Of a DNA stretch of 8,229 bases, positions 1 through 5,683 are shown piece after piece; the first letter of the stretch is position 1, and every line of letters starts with the position of its first letter. Both the position numbers and the translations under genes were made by a program. A model generated the notes under the pieces. That model did no database searches. It saw only the letters and a program-made list of their open reading frames with translations, and had not been told where the DNA came from. Origin of the DNA: Gp6-AA40 sp032156805 (GTDB lineage Bacteria > Acidobacteriota > Vicinamibacteria > Vicinamibacterales > UBA2999); NCBI GenBank assembly GCA_032156805.1, contig JALDXQ010000272.1, positions 1-8,229 of the forward strand, given 5' to 3'.

Positions 1-1671
1 CCGAACCTGGCGTATCGAGCGGCGTTCTGGTCGCGTCCGCGAGGACTCACTCGCGTCGCCCAGGGATCGCTGTCGTATGTGACCGGCTCGCACAACGCGA
101 AGTTCGGCGGGCGATACCACTACAACGACTCGCTGGGGGTGAACTTCTACAACGACAGCCAGCTGTCCTACACGTTCTTGAACGGGTCGCCCACACAGTT
201 GACGATGTTCGGCAACCATGACGTGCGGCAGCTGGTGACGCAAGGCATGGCCTCCTTGTACGCCCAGGATCAGTGGACGCGTGGGCGGCTCACTCTGCAG
301 GGCGGTGTGCGTTTCGAACATCTGAGTGCCGAGTTCCCCGATCAACAGATCGGTCCGAACCTGTACATACCCGCCGCCATCCAGTTTCCCGCCCGGGACA
401 GCGGAGTCGGGGTCAAGGACATCATGCCGCGCGTGGGCGCTACGTACGATCTGTTTGGCAACGGAAGGACGGCCATCAAAGTGTCTCTGGGCCGCTACGT
501 GACGCCCACGAACTCGACCGAAGCGTACGCCGGCGGCCAGAATCCAATTAGCCGCGTGGCAACGATGACGAACCGGTCGTGGAACGATAGCAACCGTAAC
601 TTCGTGCCCGACTGCGATCTCCTGAATCCGGCGCTGAATGCCGAGTGTGGACCCTGGTCGAACCAGAATTTCGGGAAGGAGGTATTCACCACCACGTATG
701 ATCCCGATCTTCTCACCGGCTGGAACAAGCGCGAGTACAGCTGGGACTGGACCACGACCGTCAGCCAACAACTGGCGCCACGAGTCTCAGTCGAGCTGAG
801 TTATGCGCGCCGCGTGTGGGGCAACTTCCAGGTGACGGACAACCGCGCCGTCGGGCCGGCCGACTTCGACCCGTTCACGATCGTCGCTCCCCAGGATCAG
901 CGATTGCCGGACGGCGGCGGCTATTCGCTTCAGTTCTACGACATCAACCCGGCGAAGTTCGGACAGTTCGACAACTTCATCACGTTCTCGGACAACTACG
1001 GCAAGCAGATCTATCACTTCAATGGCATCGACCTGAACGTGAATGCGCGGTTCCCGTTCGCGCTGACGCTACAGGGCGGCTTCAGCACCGGCAACATGAC
1101 GGAAGACGATTGTGAGGTCGGCGAAACAGTGCCGGAGATCTACATTCTTCCTGGCAGCGGCGGTACGCTCTCAGCCGTCCAATCGATCGCCCAATGGTCC
1201 CGGAGCTATTGCCATCGTGAGTCGGGGTATCTCACGAACGTGAAGGCATTGGCGACGTACACAATCCCAAAGGTCGACGTGCTGATCAGCGGGACGATTC
1301 AGAGTAAGCCGTACGTCGGGTCGAACTTTCCGAGCGTCGCGTCCCAGAGCATCCCCGCAAACTCGGTCACGCCGAACGGCCTGATTGCGCCAAGTCTCGG
1401 GCGGCCGCTTGCCGGGGGAGCACCGGTCACGTTGTTGGGCCTCGTGCAACCAGGAGACAAGTACGGCGACCGGCTCAATCAGGTCGATCTCCGGTTCGGC
1501 AAACTCCTGCGCTTCAGCGGCACGCGGACACTGGTGGCTTTGGATCTCTTCAACGCATTCAACACGAACACCACCGATGTCTACCAGACGTTCTACGGTC
1601 CCACGTACTTGAATCCGTCGTCGATCATGGCGGCGCGGCTCGCAAAGATTAGCGCGCAGTTCGATTTTTGA
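1..1671 (+). CDS. TonB-dependent receptor, Oar-like (C-terminal part, 5' truncated by window)
   Basis: The frame is open from the first base, so this is the last 556 residues of a longer protein; the GTG at 79 is an internal codon, not a start. What is visible is an outer-membrane beta-barrel: alternating aromatic strands (SLSYVTGSHNAKFGGRY, LTLQGGVRFEHL, TAIKVSLGRYV, RVSVELSYARR, LTLQGGFSTG, VDVLISGTIQSKP, LVALDLFNAFN) and a terminal Phe in ISAQFDF, as in barrels recognised by the BAM machinery. The strand order and the late LFNAFN segment are typical of large Oar-like TonB-dependent receptors, which carry an N-terminal carboxypeptidase-regulatory-like domain and a plug; both would lie upstream of the window. 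Such receptors import large or scarce substrates using TonB-ExbB-ExbD energy. The substrate cannot be read from the sequence. Extracellular loops hold Cys residues (DCDLLNP, NAECG, DDCEVG, SYCHRES) that probably form disulfides. Family is confident; ligand is unknown. Confidence 0.93.
   Translation, partial: PNLAYRAAFWSRPRGLTRVAQGSLSYVTGSHNAKFGGRYHYNDSLGVNFYNDSQLSYTFLNGSPTQLTMFGNHDVRQLVTQGMASLYAQDQWTRGRLTLQGGVRFEHLSAEFPDQQIGPNLYIPAAIQFPARDSGVGVKDIMPRVGATYDLFGNGRTAIKVSLGRYVTPTNSTEAYAGGQNPISRVATMTNRSWNDSNRNFVPDCDLLNPALNAECGPWSNQNFGKEVFTTTYDPDLLTGWNKREYSWDWTTTVSQQLAPRVSVELSYARRVWGNFQVTDNRAVGPADFDPFTIVAPQDQRLPDGGGYSLQFYDINPAKFGQFDNFITFSDNYGKQIYHFNGIDLNVNARFPFALTLQGGFSTGNMTEDDCEVGETVPEIYILPGSGGTLSAVQSIAQWSRSYCHRESGYLTNVKALATYTIPKVDVLISGTIQSKPYVGSNFPSVASQSIPANSVTPNGLIAPSLGRPLAGGAPVTLLGLVQPGDKYGDRLNQVDLRFGKLLRFSGTRTLVALDLFNAFNTNTTDVYQTFYGPTYLNPSSIMAARLAKISAQFDF
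586..650 (+). other. Asp/Asn-rich, Cys-containing loop in the TonB-dependent receptor
   Basis: Fragment residues about 196-217 read DSNRNFVPDCDLL followed by NPALNAECG. The D-x-N-x-N spacing followed by D-C-D resembles calcium-binding loops of the EF-hand/dockerin type, and the two cysteines could be disulfide-linked. It lies between predicted strands, so it is probably an extracellular loop. Calcium binding is inference from the spacing only. Confidence 0.35.
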
Positions 1672-1685
1672 CGTCGCTTCGTCAA
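1668..1685. repeat. small perfect hairpin over the receptor stop codon
   Basis: TTGACG (1668-1673) and CGTCAA (1680-1685) are perfect inverted repeats around a 6-nt loop and include the TGA stop. A T-run (1665-1669) precedes the stem on the plus strand, which is the wrong side for an intrinsic terminator of the receptor gene. The rest of the 96-bp convergent gap up to 1767 shows only a weak CCCC/GGGG pairing at about 1748-1761 and no gene. Confidence 0.3.
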
Positions 1686-1767
1686 CCGAGCCTTCGGCCG
1701 GCACGCTGATGAGGCGTTTCGGCTTCATGCGTCACGAATGGCCGACGCCCCGTTCCTGGGGGACTGC

Positions 1768-3417
1768 TCAGCGACACGCGAAGTTCTTCTCCACCCAGTT
1801 CGCGCGATCGTTCTGGCCACCGGCCGGGCCGACATACACCGCCTTCCGTGGCCAGGCGCAGACACGCCGCTCGTTGTCGACGATGCCATTCGTTCGGTGG
1901 TGCGCGACCAGGTAATCCGGCGCCACGCCTTTCTCCACCCACGCGACCAGCGCTTCGAGCGGATCAGCCTCGTTGCATCCGGGGCCGTCGCCACAATGGC
2001 CCATTCCAGGAAACATGAACAACCGGACCTTCTCCCGCGCTCCGTCGACATCGCTCCGGAACGTGGTCTCAATCACCTTCCGGTAGTAGTCGAGCGTCGG
2101 CTCCGCCTGCCCCTCCGGGTCGGCCCATCCGTGAAACAGGAGCAGCTTGCCGTTCTTGCGAAGCAGGTAGCGTGAGAGATCAGGATCGGTCGCGTCGGTG
2201 ATCGCCATCATCGCCGCGCCGCGACCGGAGGTCACGTCGTCGATGTTGAACTCCCACCACCCGAACTCGGGCGGGTTCGCGCGCTTGTCGGGGATCTGGC
2301 GCGGGTTGAAGGGATTGGGCAGCGGGACGCCCGGTGACTTCTCGTAAAACAGAAAGTTCACATGGTCCACGCCGTATACGAGCTTGGCCGGCACCATCCC
2401 GTTGGCGCGATGCGGGAACATCGTCCGCTGCCATTCCCACTCGGACCCGAAGTCCATTCCTTTGTAGACACGCACGCCGCGACTGTCGTGCGGTCCGCGA
2501 TAGATCTCCTGCAGTGTCTGCAACTGGCGTTGCGTGAAGCATTCGTCGCCGTTTTGTCCGCCCGGGCACATCCGCGGCCTGAGATCGACAAACGGATCGA
2601 AGCGGCAGCTCGGTGGATCGTCGATGACGCCGTCGTGAATCCCGTCGTTGGCGTCGCACTTGGCGAGCACCGCCTGCTGCAGGATCCGCAGCTTCGTGAG
2701 GCTTTCGGGTGCGCCGTCGCCGTCTTTGTCGAAAGCCAGGTTGCCGGCGAGGTCGTCCGCGAAGATGCGCTGAGCCATCCACACGTGCGTGATGTTCAGC
2801 CGCTGGTAGTCGAACACCGGGGCACCGGACACGATACCGTCGAAATCGTCCGGGTAGCGCTGCGCTTCCATGAGTCCCTGTCGCCCACCGGTGGAGCATC
2901 CCTCGAAGTAGGTGAACGACGCGGGGCGGCCATAGAACGCCCGGACAACGGCCTTCGAGACGTTCGCGGTGAGGTGCACCGCGCGATGGCCGAAATCGAT
3001 CACGGCGTCGAGGTCATCTTGTGCGAACGTCGCGCGCGGTTCCGCGGCGGCGTCGTGACCAGTATTGGAGTTCGCCACCGCGTACCCCTGGGCCAGGCGG
3101 TGATCCGCGAAATTGAGCACACCGTCCTTGCCGCCGTCGCCGATGTTGAGGAGCCGGCCGTTCCAGTTTTCAGGCAGTGGTAACTGCATGTGAAAGCGGA
3201 TGCGCGAGTCGATCGTGCCCTGGATGTAGCAATGTGCGGGTGCTGCGGCAGTGGCCGGTCTCGCGACGGCGCGAATGACGGTCAGGTTAGGCAGATCGAG
3301 CAGCGACTCACACGCGATCGGGAGCGCGACACTCGCAGGCGGAGCGTTCTGCGCTGTCAACCGCGGCGCGACAAGGATGGCGACGGCCATCGACAGAATG
3401 GCGGCGGACTTGACCAT
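1768..3417 (-). CDS. secreted tannase/feruloyl esterase family alpha/beta-hydrolase
   Basis: This 549-aa protein begins with a signal peptide (MVKSAAILSMAVAILVAPRLTAQ, cleavage near residue 23), so it acts in the periplasm or outside the cell. It has the full CS-D-HC signature of the tannase/feruloyl esterase family: nucleophile Ser175 in GCSTGGRQG, Asp433 in FHGWADP and His474 in GMGHCGDGPG. Cys174 and Cys475 flank Ser and His and in the family form a disulfide that holds the catalytic site together. The lid region has acidic loops (DKDGDGAPES at 230-239, DANDGIHDGVIDDP at 255-268) matching the structural calcium site. C-terminal Cys520 and Cys548 form the usual last Cys pair. The family cleaves esters of aromatic acids (gallates, ferulates, related mono-esters); which one is used here cannot be decided from the catalytic motifs. 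The ATG at 3417 gives a good signal peptide but has no Shine-Dalgarno sequence. It is monocistronic, convergent with the receptor and divergent from the TonB-domain lipoprotein. Confidence 0.93.
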   Translation of the reverse strand: MVKSAAILSMAVAILVAPRLTAQNAPPASVALPIACESLLDLPNLTVIRAVARPATAAAPAHCYIQGTIDSRIRFHMQLPLPENWNGRLLNIGDGGKDGVLNFADHRLAQGYAVANSNTGHDAAAEPRATFAQDDLDAVIDFGHRAVHLTANVSKAVVRAFYGRPASFTYFEGCSTGGRQGLMEAQRYPDDFDGIVSGAPVFDYQRLNITHVWMAQRIFADDLAGNLAFDKDGDGAPESLTKLRILQQAVLAKCDANDGIHDGVIDDPPSCRFDPFVDLRPRMCPGGQNGDECFTQRQLQTLQEIYRGPHDSRGVRVYKGMDFGSEWEWQRTMFPHRANGMVPAKLVYGVDHVNFLFYEKSPGVPLPNPFNPRQIPDKRANPPEFGWWEFNIDDVTSGRGAAMMAITDATDPDLSRYLLRKNGKLLLFHGWADPEGQAEPTLDYYRKVIETTFRSDVDGAREKVRLFMFPGMGHCGDGPGCNEADPLEALVAWVEKGVAPDYLVAHHRTNGIVDNERRVCAWPRKAVYVGPAGGQNDRANWVEKNFACR

Positions 3418-3426
3418 GTCGCAGGC

Positions 3427-3432
3427 ATTCTA
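3427..3432 (-). promoter_or_regulatory. -10-like hexamer just upstream of the esterase start
   Basis: On the minus strand this reads TAGAAT, five of six matches to TATAAT, and ends 9 nt before the ATG at 3417. If it is used, transcription would start within a few bases of the ATG, giving a leaderless or nearly leaderless mRNA, consistent with the missing Shine-Dalgarno sequence. No convincing -35 lies 17 bp upstream. An alternative is TTGACT (minus strand, 3505-3510) with a poor -10 near 3481-3487. Confidence 0.4.
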
Positions 3433-3487
3433 TCGATCTCCAGATCCTGGTGCGAAGAGCCCGAGGCCGGTAGACGCTACAACAGAT

Positions 3488-3516
3488 CATTGCTGACCTT
3501 TCAAAGTCAACATTGC
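3488..3516. promoter_or_regulatory. candidate operator: TGAC-N8-GTCA inverted repeat flanked by CATTGC direct repeats
   Basis: TGAC (3494-3497) and GTCA (3506-3509) are inverted half-sites around CTTTCAAA, itself nearly palindromic. Identical hexamers CATTGC flank the unit at 3488-3493 and 3511-3516. The site lies between the divergent esterase and lipoprotein genes, about 75-90 bp upstream of the predicted start site of the sigma-54-type promoter, a plausible distance for an activator. It could serve either gene. No regulator gene is present in the window, so its identity is unknown. Confidence 0.3.
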
Positions 3517-3555
3517 AACCTTGCGTCCACATGTCGCCACCAGTCCAGATCAGTT

Positions 3556-3571
3556 TGGCCATGCTCTTGCA
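3556..3571 (+). promoter_or_regulatory. candidate sigma-54 (-24/-12) promoter for the TonB-domain lipoprotein
   Basis: The 16-mer TGGCCATGCTCTTGCA matches the -24/-12 consensus TGGC-N7-TTGCA with the required 10 bp between the invariant GG (3557-3558) and GC (3569-3570). Transcription would start near 3582, giving a leader of about 56 nt that contains the AAGGAG ribosome binding site. The match and spacing are visible; use by RpoN is inference, and a single match in GC-rich DNA can be chance. Confidence 0.45.
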
Positions 3572-3624
3572 CTCCGCCACGTGACGACTAGCAGCTCGAC
3601 TGGGCTGCCGGGTCGAACTTCGTG

Positions 3625-3630
3625 AAGGAG
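3625..3630 (+). promoter_or_regulatory. ribosome binding site AAGGAG
   Basis: AAGGAG ends 7 nt before the ATG at 3638 and fixes that start. A different-frame ATG at 3622 lies before this site and is not supported. Confidence 0.8.
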
Positions 3631-3637
3631 AACGACT

Positions 3638-4294
3638 ATGCGAATTCGCGTGTTCGTCGTAGTTCTTCCGATGCTCATCGCTCTCCTCGCGGGCTGTGGC
3701 GCGCCGCCCACGTCCGAGGTGGATGCGGCGCGTCAGTCGATGGCCAGTGCGTCGAGCGCGGGCGCAGACAAGTACGCCGCTGCATCGCTAAAGGAGGCGC
3801 AGGCGGCCCAGGAGGCTCTCGACGCCGAGCTGAAGGCGCAGGAGGGGAAATTCATCAAGTCGTACGACCGCAGCCGCGAACTGGCCGTCGCCGCGAAGAC
3901 TGCCGCGGATAACGCCGCCGCCGAGGCCACGAGCGCACGCGAGCGAGTGGAGGCGGAAGAGGCGAGAAAGGCGAAGGCCGCCGCCGCCCGACGCGAGAAG
4001 CTCGCGAAGGCGATTCGCGTCGGCGGTCAGATTCGTCCGCCGATCAGGATCAAGGAGGTCGCCCCGCTCTACCCGGCGATCGCTCAGTCCGCTCGGGTAC
4101 AAGGCGACGTCGTGATCGAAGCGACGATCGATGAGGAGGGCAAAGTCGCCGACGCACGCGTGGTGAAGTCGGTACCGCTGCTGGATGACGCGGCACTCGA
4201 TGCCGTCCGGCAGTGGGAGTATCAACCGTCTCTGCTGAACGGTGTCCCGACACCAGTCGTCACGATGGTGACTGTCAAGTTCACACGGCCGTAG
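3638..4294 (+). CDS. lipoprotein with DUF4398-like helical region and TonB C-terminal domain
   Basis: This 218-aa protein starts with a lipoprotein signal (MRIRVFVVVLPMLIALLAGC, lipobox LAGC, acylated Cys20). The residues after Cys are Gly-Ala rather than Asp, so by the Lol sorting rule it would go to the outer membrane. Residues about 28-125 are Ala/Glu/Lys-rich and helical; the stretch DAARQSMASASSAGADKYA, followed by SLKEAQAAQEAL, is the pattern of DUF4398-type lipoproteins. Residues about 130-216 form a TonB C-terminal domain: the YPAIAQSARVQGDVVIEATI block, EEGKVADARVV, and WEYQPSLLNGVP near the end. In classical TonB this domain contacts the TonB box and plug of outer-membrane receptors. 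A classical TonB has an inner-membrane helix for ExbB/ExbD and a Pro-rich spacer; both are absent here. Its role is therefore unclear: receptor binding, periplasmic scaffolding, or partnering another TonB. Domain calls are confident; function is not. Confidence 0.88.
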   Translation: MRIRVFVVVLPMLIALLAGCGAPPTSEVDAARQSMASASSAGADKYAAASLKEAQAAQEALDAELKAQEGKFIKSYDRSRELAVAAKTAADNAAAEATSARERVEAEEARKAKAAAARREKLAKAIRVGGQIRPPIRIKEVAPLYPAIAQSARVQGDVVIEATIDEEGKVADARVVKSVPLLDDAALDAVRQWEYQPSLLNGVPTPVVTMVTVKFTRP

Positions 4295-4300
4295 GCTTAA

Positions 4301-4314
4301 AGGCGGCGCCGCCT
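4301..4314. repeat. 14-bp perfect palindrome
   Basis: AGGCGGCGCCGCCT equals its own reverse complement. It begins 6 nt after the TAG of the TonB-domain lipoprotein gene. As RNA it can fold back with a stem of about 5 bp and a 4-nt loop. No T-tract follows, so it is not a textbook intrinsic terminator. Confidence 0.55.
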
Positions 4315-4319
4315 CTATC

Positions 4320-4340
4320 TGGCCGCGCTTCGCGCGGCCA
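4320..4340. terminator. strong 9-bp GC hairpin in the convergent gap; possible bidirectional terminator or processing stem
   Basis: TGGCCGCGC (4320-4328), loop TTC, GCGCGGCCA (4332-4340) form a perfect 9-bp stem. It sits 25 nt past the lipoprotein stop, where both converging transcripts would need to end. There is no T-run on either side, so termination by this stem alone is uncertain; it may instead protect the 3' end or act with Rho. Confidence 0.45.
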
Positions 4341-4399
4341 GGACCGCTATGCGGGGCACAGCGATTACAAAATTCTCGCAACGAACCGCATAGCGGTCC
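4341..4399. repeat. 14-bp perfect inverted repeat with 31-nt loop
   Basis: GGACCGCTATGCGG (4341-4354) is the exact reverse complement of CCGCATAGCGGTCC (4386-4399). Each arm contains its own small stem, CCGC-TAT-GCGG and CCGC-ATA-GCGG, so the DNA could form one long stem or two small ones. The loop holds an AT-rich patch (TTACAAAATTCT, 4365-4376) unlike the surrounding GC-rich DNA. With the two palindromes before it, it makes a compact 100-bp block of structure that looks like a REP/MITE-type element or a complex terminator. No second copy is present in this window. Confidence 0.6.
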
Positions 4400-4414
4400 A
4401 AACGGACGCCACAT

Positions 4415-5617
4415 CTACCGCGCGGCGGCAACGCGCTCGACTTGCTCCATGACGCGCAGCACATTGCCGCCAAGGATCTTTCGCACGTCGTCTTCTGAGT
4501 ACCCCTTCTTCAACAGCGCATCGGTGATCGCCGGCAGCTTCGAGGCATCTTCCAGGCCGAGCGGCATGATCGCGCCGTCGAAGTCGGACCCGAGCCCGAC
4601 ATGGTCGATGCCCGCCACCTTCACCGCCCGCTCGATGTGCTCGAGAATCTTCTCCCATTCGACCCGTGGTAATCGGCCCGCTCGCATGGCCTCGTGATCG
4701 ATACGCTGCCGCTCGAGAATCGCACAGGCCTCGTCGCGCCCGCAGGCCGTATTGACCGCCTTGACCTGCGCCCGCCACTCGGGGCTTTCCACAGCGGCGC
4801 GATACTCCTCGCTGAGGAACGGCGCGTGGTAGTTGATCATCACCACGCCACCGTTTGTCGCGAGCGCCCGCAGCATGTCATCCGTCATGTTGCGCGGATG
4901 GTTTGAAATCGCGCGCAGCGACGAATGTGACGCCAGCACGGGCGCTCGAGTGACCTCGAGTATGTCGAAGAACGTTTTGTCGGAGACGTGCGAGACGTCG
5001 ACCATCACGCCGAGACGATTGAGCTCGTGAACTACTTCGCGGCCGAACGCCGTCAGGCCGTTGTGGACCGACGTGTCGCCCGACGAGTCGGCCCACGTGG
5101 TATTCAGCGAGTGCGTGAGCGTCAGATATCGCACGCCAAGCGCGGCGAAGCTGCGCAGCACGCCCAGGTCCTCGTCGATCATGTGGCCCCCCTCGACGCC
5201 CATGAGCGCTGCGATCTTGCCGTCGCGGCTCGCCCGACGGATGTCGGCCACCGACGTGGCGAGCACCAGGTCGCGCGGATGCGTCCGCACTGTCTCCCGG
5301 ACAGCGTCAATCTGCTGGAGCGCCCGCTTGACCGCGAGAGGGCCGGTCACGTCTCCAGTGGTCCAAATCGAGAAGAAGATGGCGTCGAGGCCACCCTGGC
5401 GCATCCGCGGGATGTCGATCGAACCGCTCGCCTGGCGCGCGCCGATGTCGAACGCCTTGTCGAAGATCAGGCGCTGGGTGGTGTCGTCGTGGGTATCCAC
5501 GACGATCGCTCGATCGTGCAGCTGACGCGCGCGCGGTGCGATGTCGGCCTGGCCGTTCAGCCGTGCCTCCGGCAACCAGACGACCAGCACGACCACGAGC
5601 AGGCCGCGAACGCGCAC
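4415..5617 (-). CDS. exported membrane dipeptidase homologue, peptidase family M19
   Basis: This 400-aa zinc dipeptidase homologue has a signal sequence (MRVRGLLVVVLVVWLPEARLNGQ) and so is expected in the periplasm. The M19 metal ligands are in place: His43 and Asp45 in VDTHDD, Glu142 in MGVEGGH, His210 in MVDVSHVSDKTF and His231 in VLASHSS. Asp345 in GLGSDFDG is the usual later active-site Asp. Also typical are LTLTHSLNTTWADSSGD and the block after His231 (LRAISNHPRNMTDDMLR). The 21-residue spacing between the two His ligands is that of the renal-dipeptidase family. The family hydrolyses dipeptides, including D-amino-acid-containing and dehydro-dipeptides; a role in peptide scavenging or cell-wall peptide turnover is inference. 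The GTG at 5617 is the most upstream start, because a TAG stop lies in frame 12 nt before it, and there is no Shine-Dalgarno sequence. It is divergent from the ankyrin gene with only 66 bp between them. Confidence 0.93.
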   Translation of the reverse strand: MRVRGLLVVVLVVWLPEARLNGQADIAPRARQLHDRAIVVDTHDDTTQRLIFDKAFDIGARQASGSIDIPRMRQGGLDAIFFSIWTTGDVTGPLAVKRALQQIDAVRETVRTHPRDLVLATSVADIRRASRDGKIAALMGVEGGHMIDEDLGVLRSFAALGVRYLTLTHSLNTTWADSSGDTSVHNGLTAFGREVVHELNRLGVMVDVSHVSDKTFFDILEVTRAPVLASHSSLRAISNHPRNMTDDMLRALATNGGVVMINYHAPFLSEEYRAAVESPEWRAQVKAVNTACGRDEACAILERQRIDHEAMRAGRLPRVEWEKILEHIERAVKVAGIDHVGLGSDFDGAIMPLGLEDASKLPAITDALLKKGYSEDDVRKILGGNVLRVMEQVERVAAAR

Positions 5618-5623
5618 AGCGCG

Positions 5624-5629
5624 ATTCTA
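5624..5629 (-). promoter_or_regulatory. -10-like hexamer directly before the dipeptidase GTG
   Basis: On the minus strand this reads TAGAAT, the same hexamer as before the esterase gene, and ends 6 nt before the GTG. Transcription 7 nt downstream of a -10 would begin on the start codon itself, predicting a leaderless mRNA. There is no clear -35. Confidence 0.4.
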
Positions 5630-5661
5630 CGCTGATGCACGCCACGCCCGCTCCGCGTTTG

Positions 5662-5670
5662 TGCTACCCT
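5662..5670 (+). promoter_or_regulatory. extended -10-like element before the ankyrin gene
   Basis: TGCTACCCT combines an extended-10 TGN with a TANNNT core. It ends 13 nt before the GTG at 5684, implying a leader of about 7 nt without a Shine-Dalgarno sequence. It sits 36 bp from the opposing TAGAAT of the dipeptidase gene, so polymerase footprints at the two would overlap. Confidence 0.35.
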
Positions 5671-5683
5671 CGCCTCGTCTTCC

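Noticed and set aside
79..81. GTG at 79 as the start of the receptor
   Set aside because: The frame is open to base 1 and the translated residues before it continue barrel-like sequence, so the gene begins upstream of the window.
1665..1685. Intrinsic terminator at the end of the receptor gene
   Set aside because: The T-run comes before the 6-bp stem on the plus strand and would be an A-run after it on the minus strand, so neither strand has the stem-then-T order.
1171..1728. 185-codon minus-strand frame over the end of the receptor gene
   Set aside because: It overlaps the conserved barrel C-terminus, has no supporting start site and no recognisable motif.
2362..3183. 273-codon open frame on the plus strand, opposite the esterase gene
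   Set aside because: It lies wholly inside a gene with complete catalytic motifs, has no ribosome binding site or recognisable domain, and has the Arg/Val/Glu/His-rich composition of a GC-rich shadow frame.
4301..4399. Integron attC site or complete insertion sequence
   Set aside because: There is no transposase or integrase gene, no target duplication and no attC core-site pattern; only the inverted repeats can be supported.
4988..5635. 215-codon open frame on the plus strand, opposite the dipeptidase gene
   Set aside because: The minus strand codes a full M19 protein with all metal ligands. This frame has shadow-type composition, no signal and no domain.
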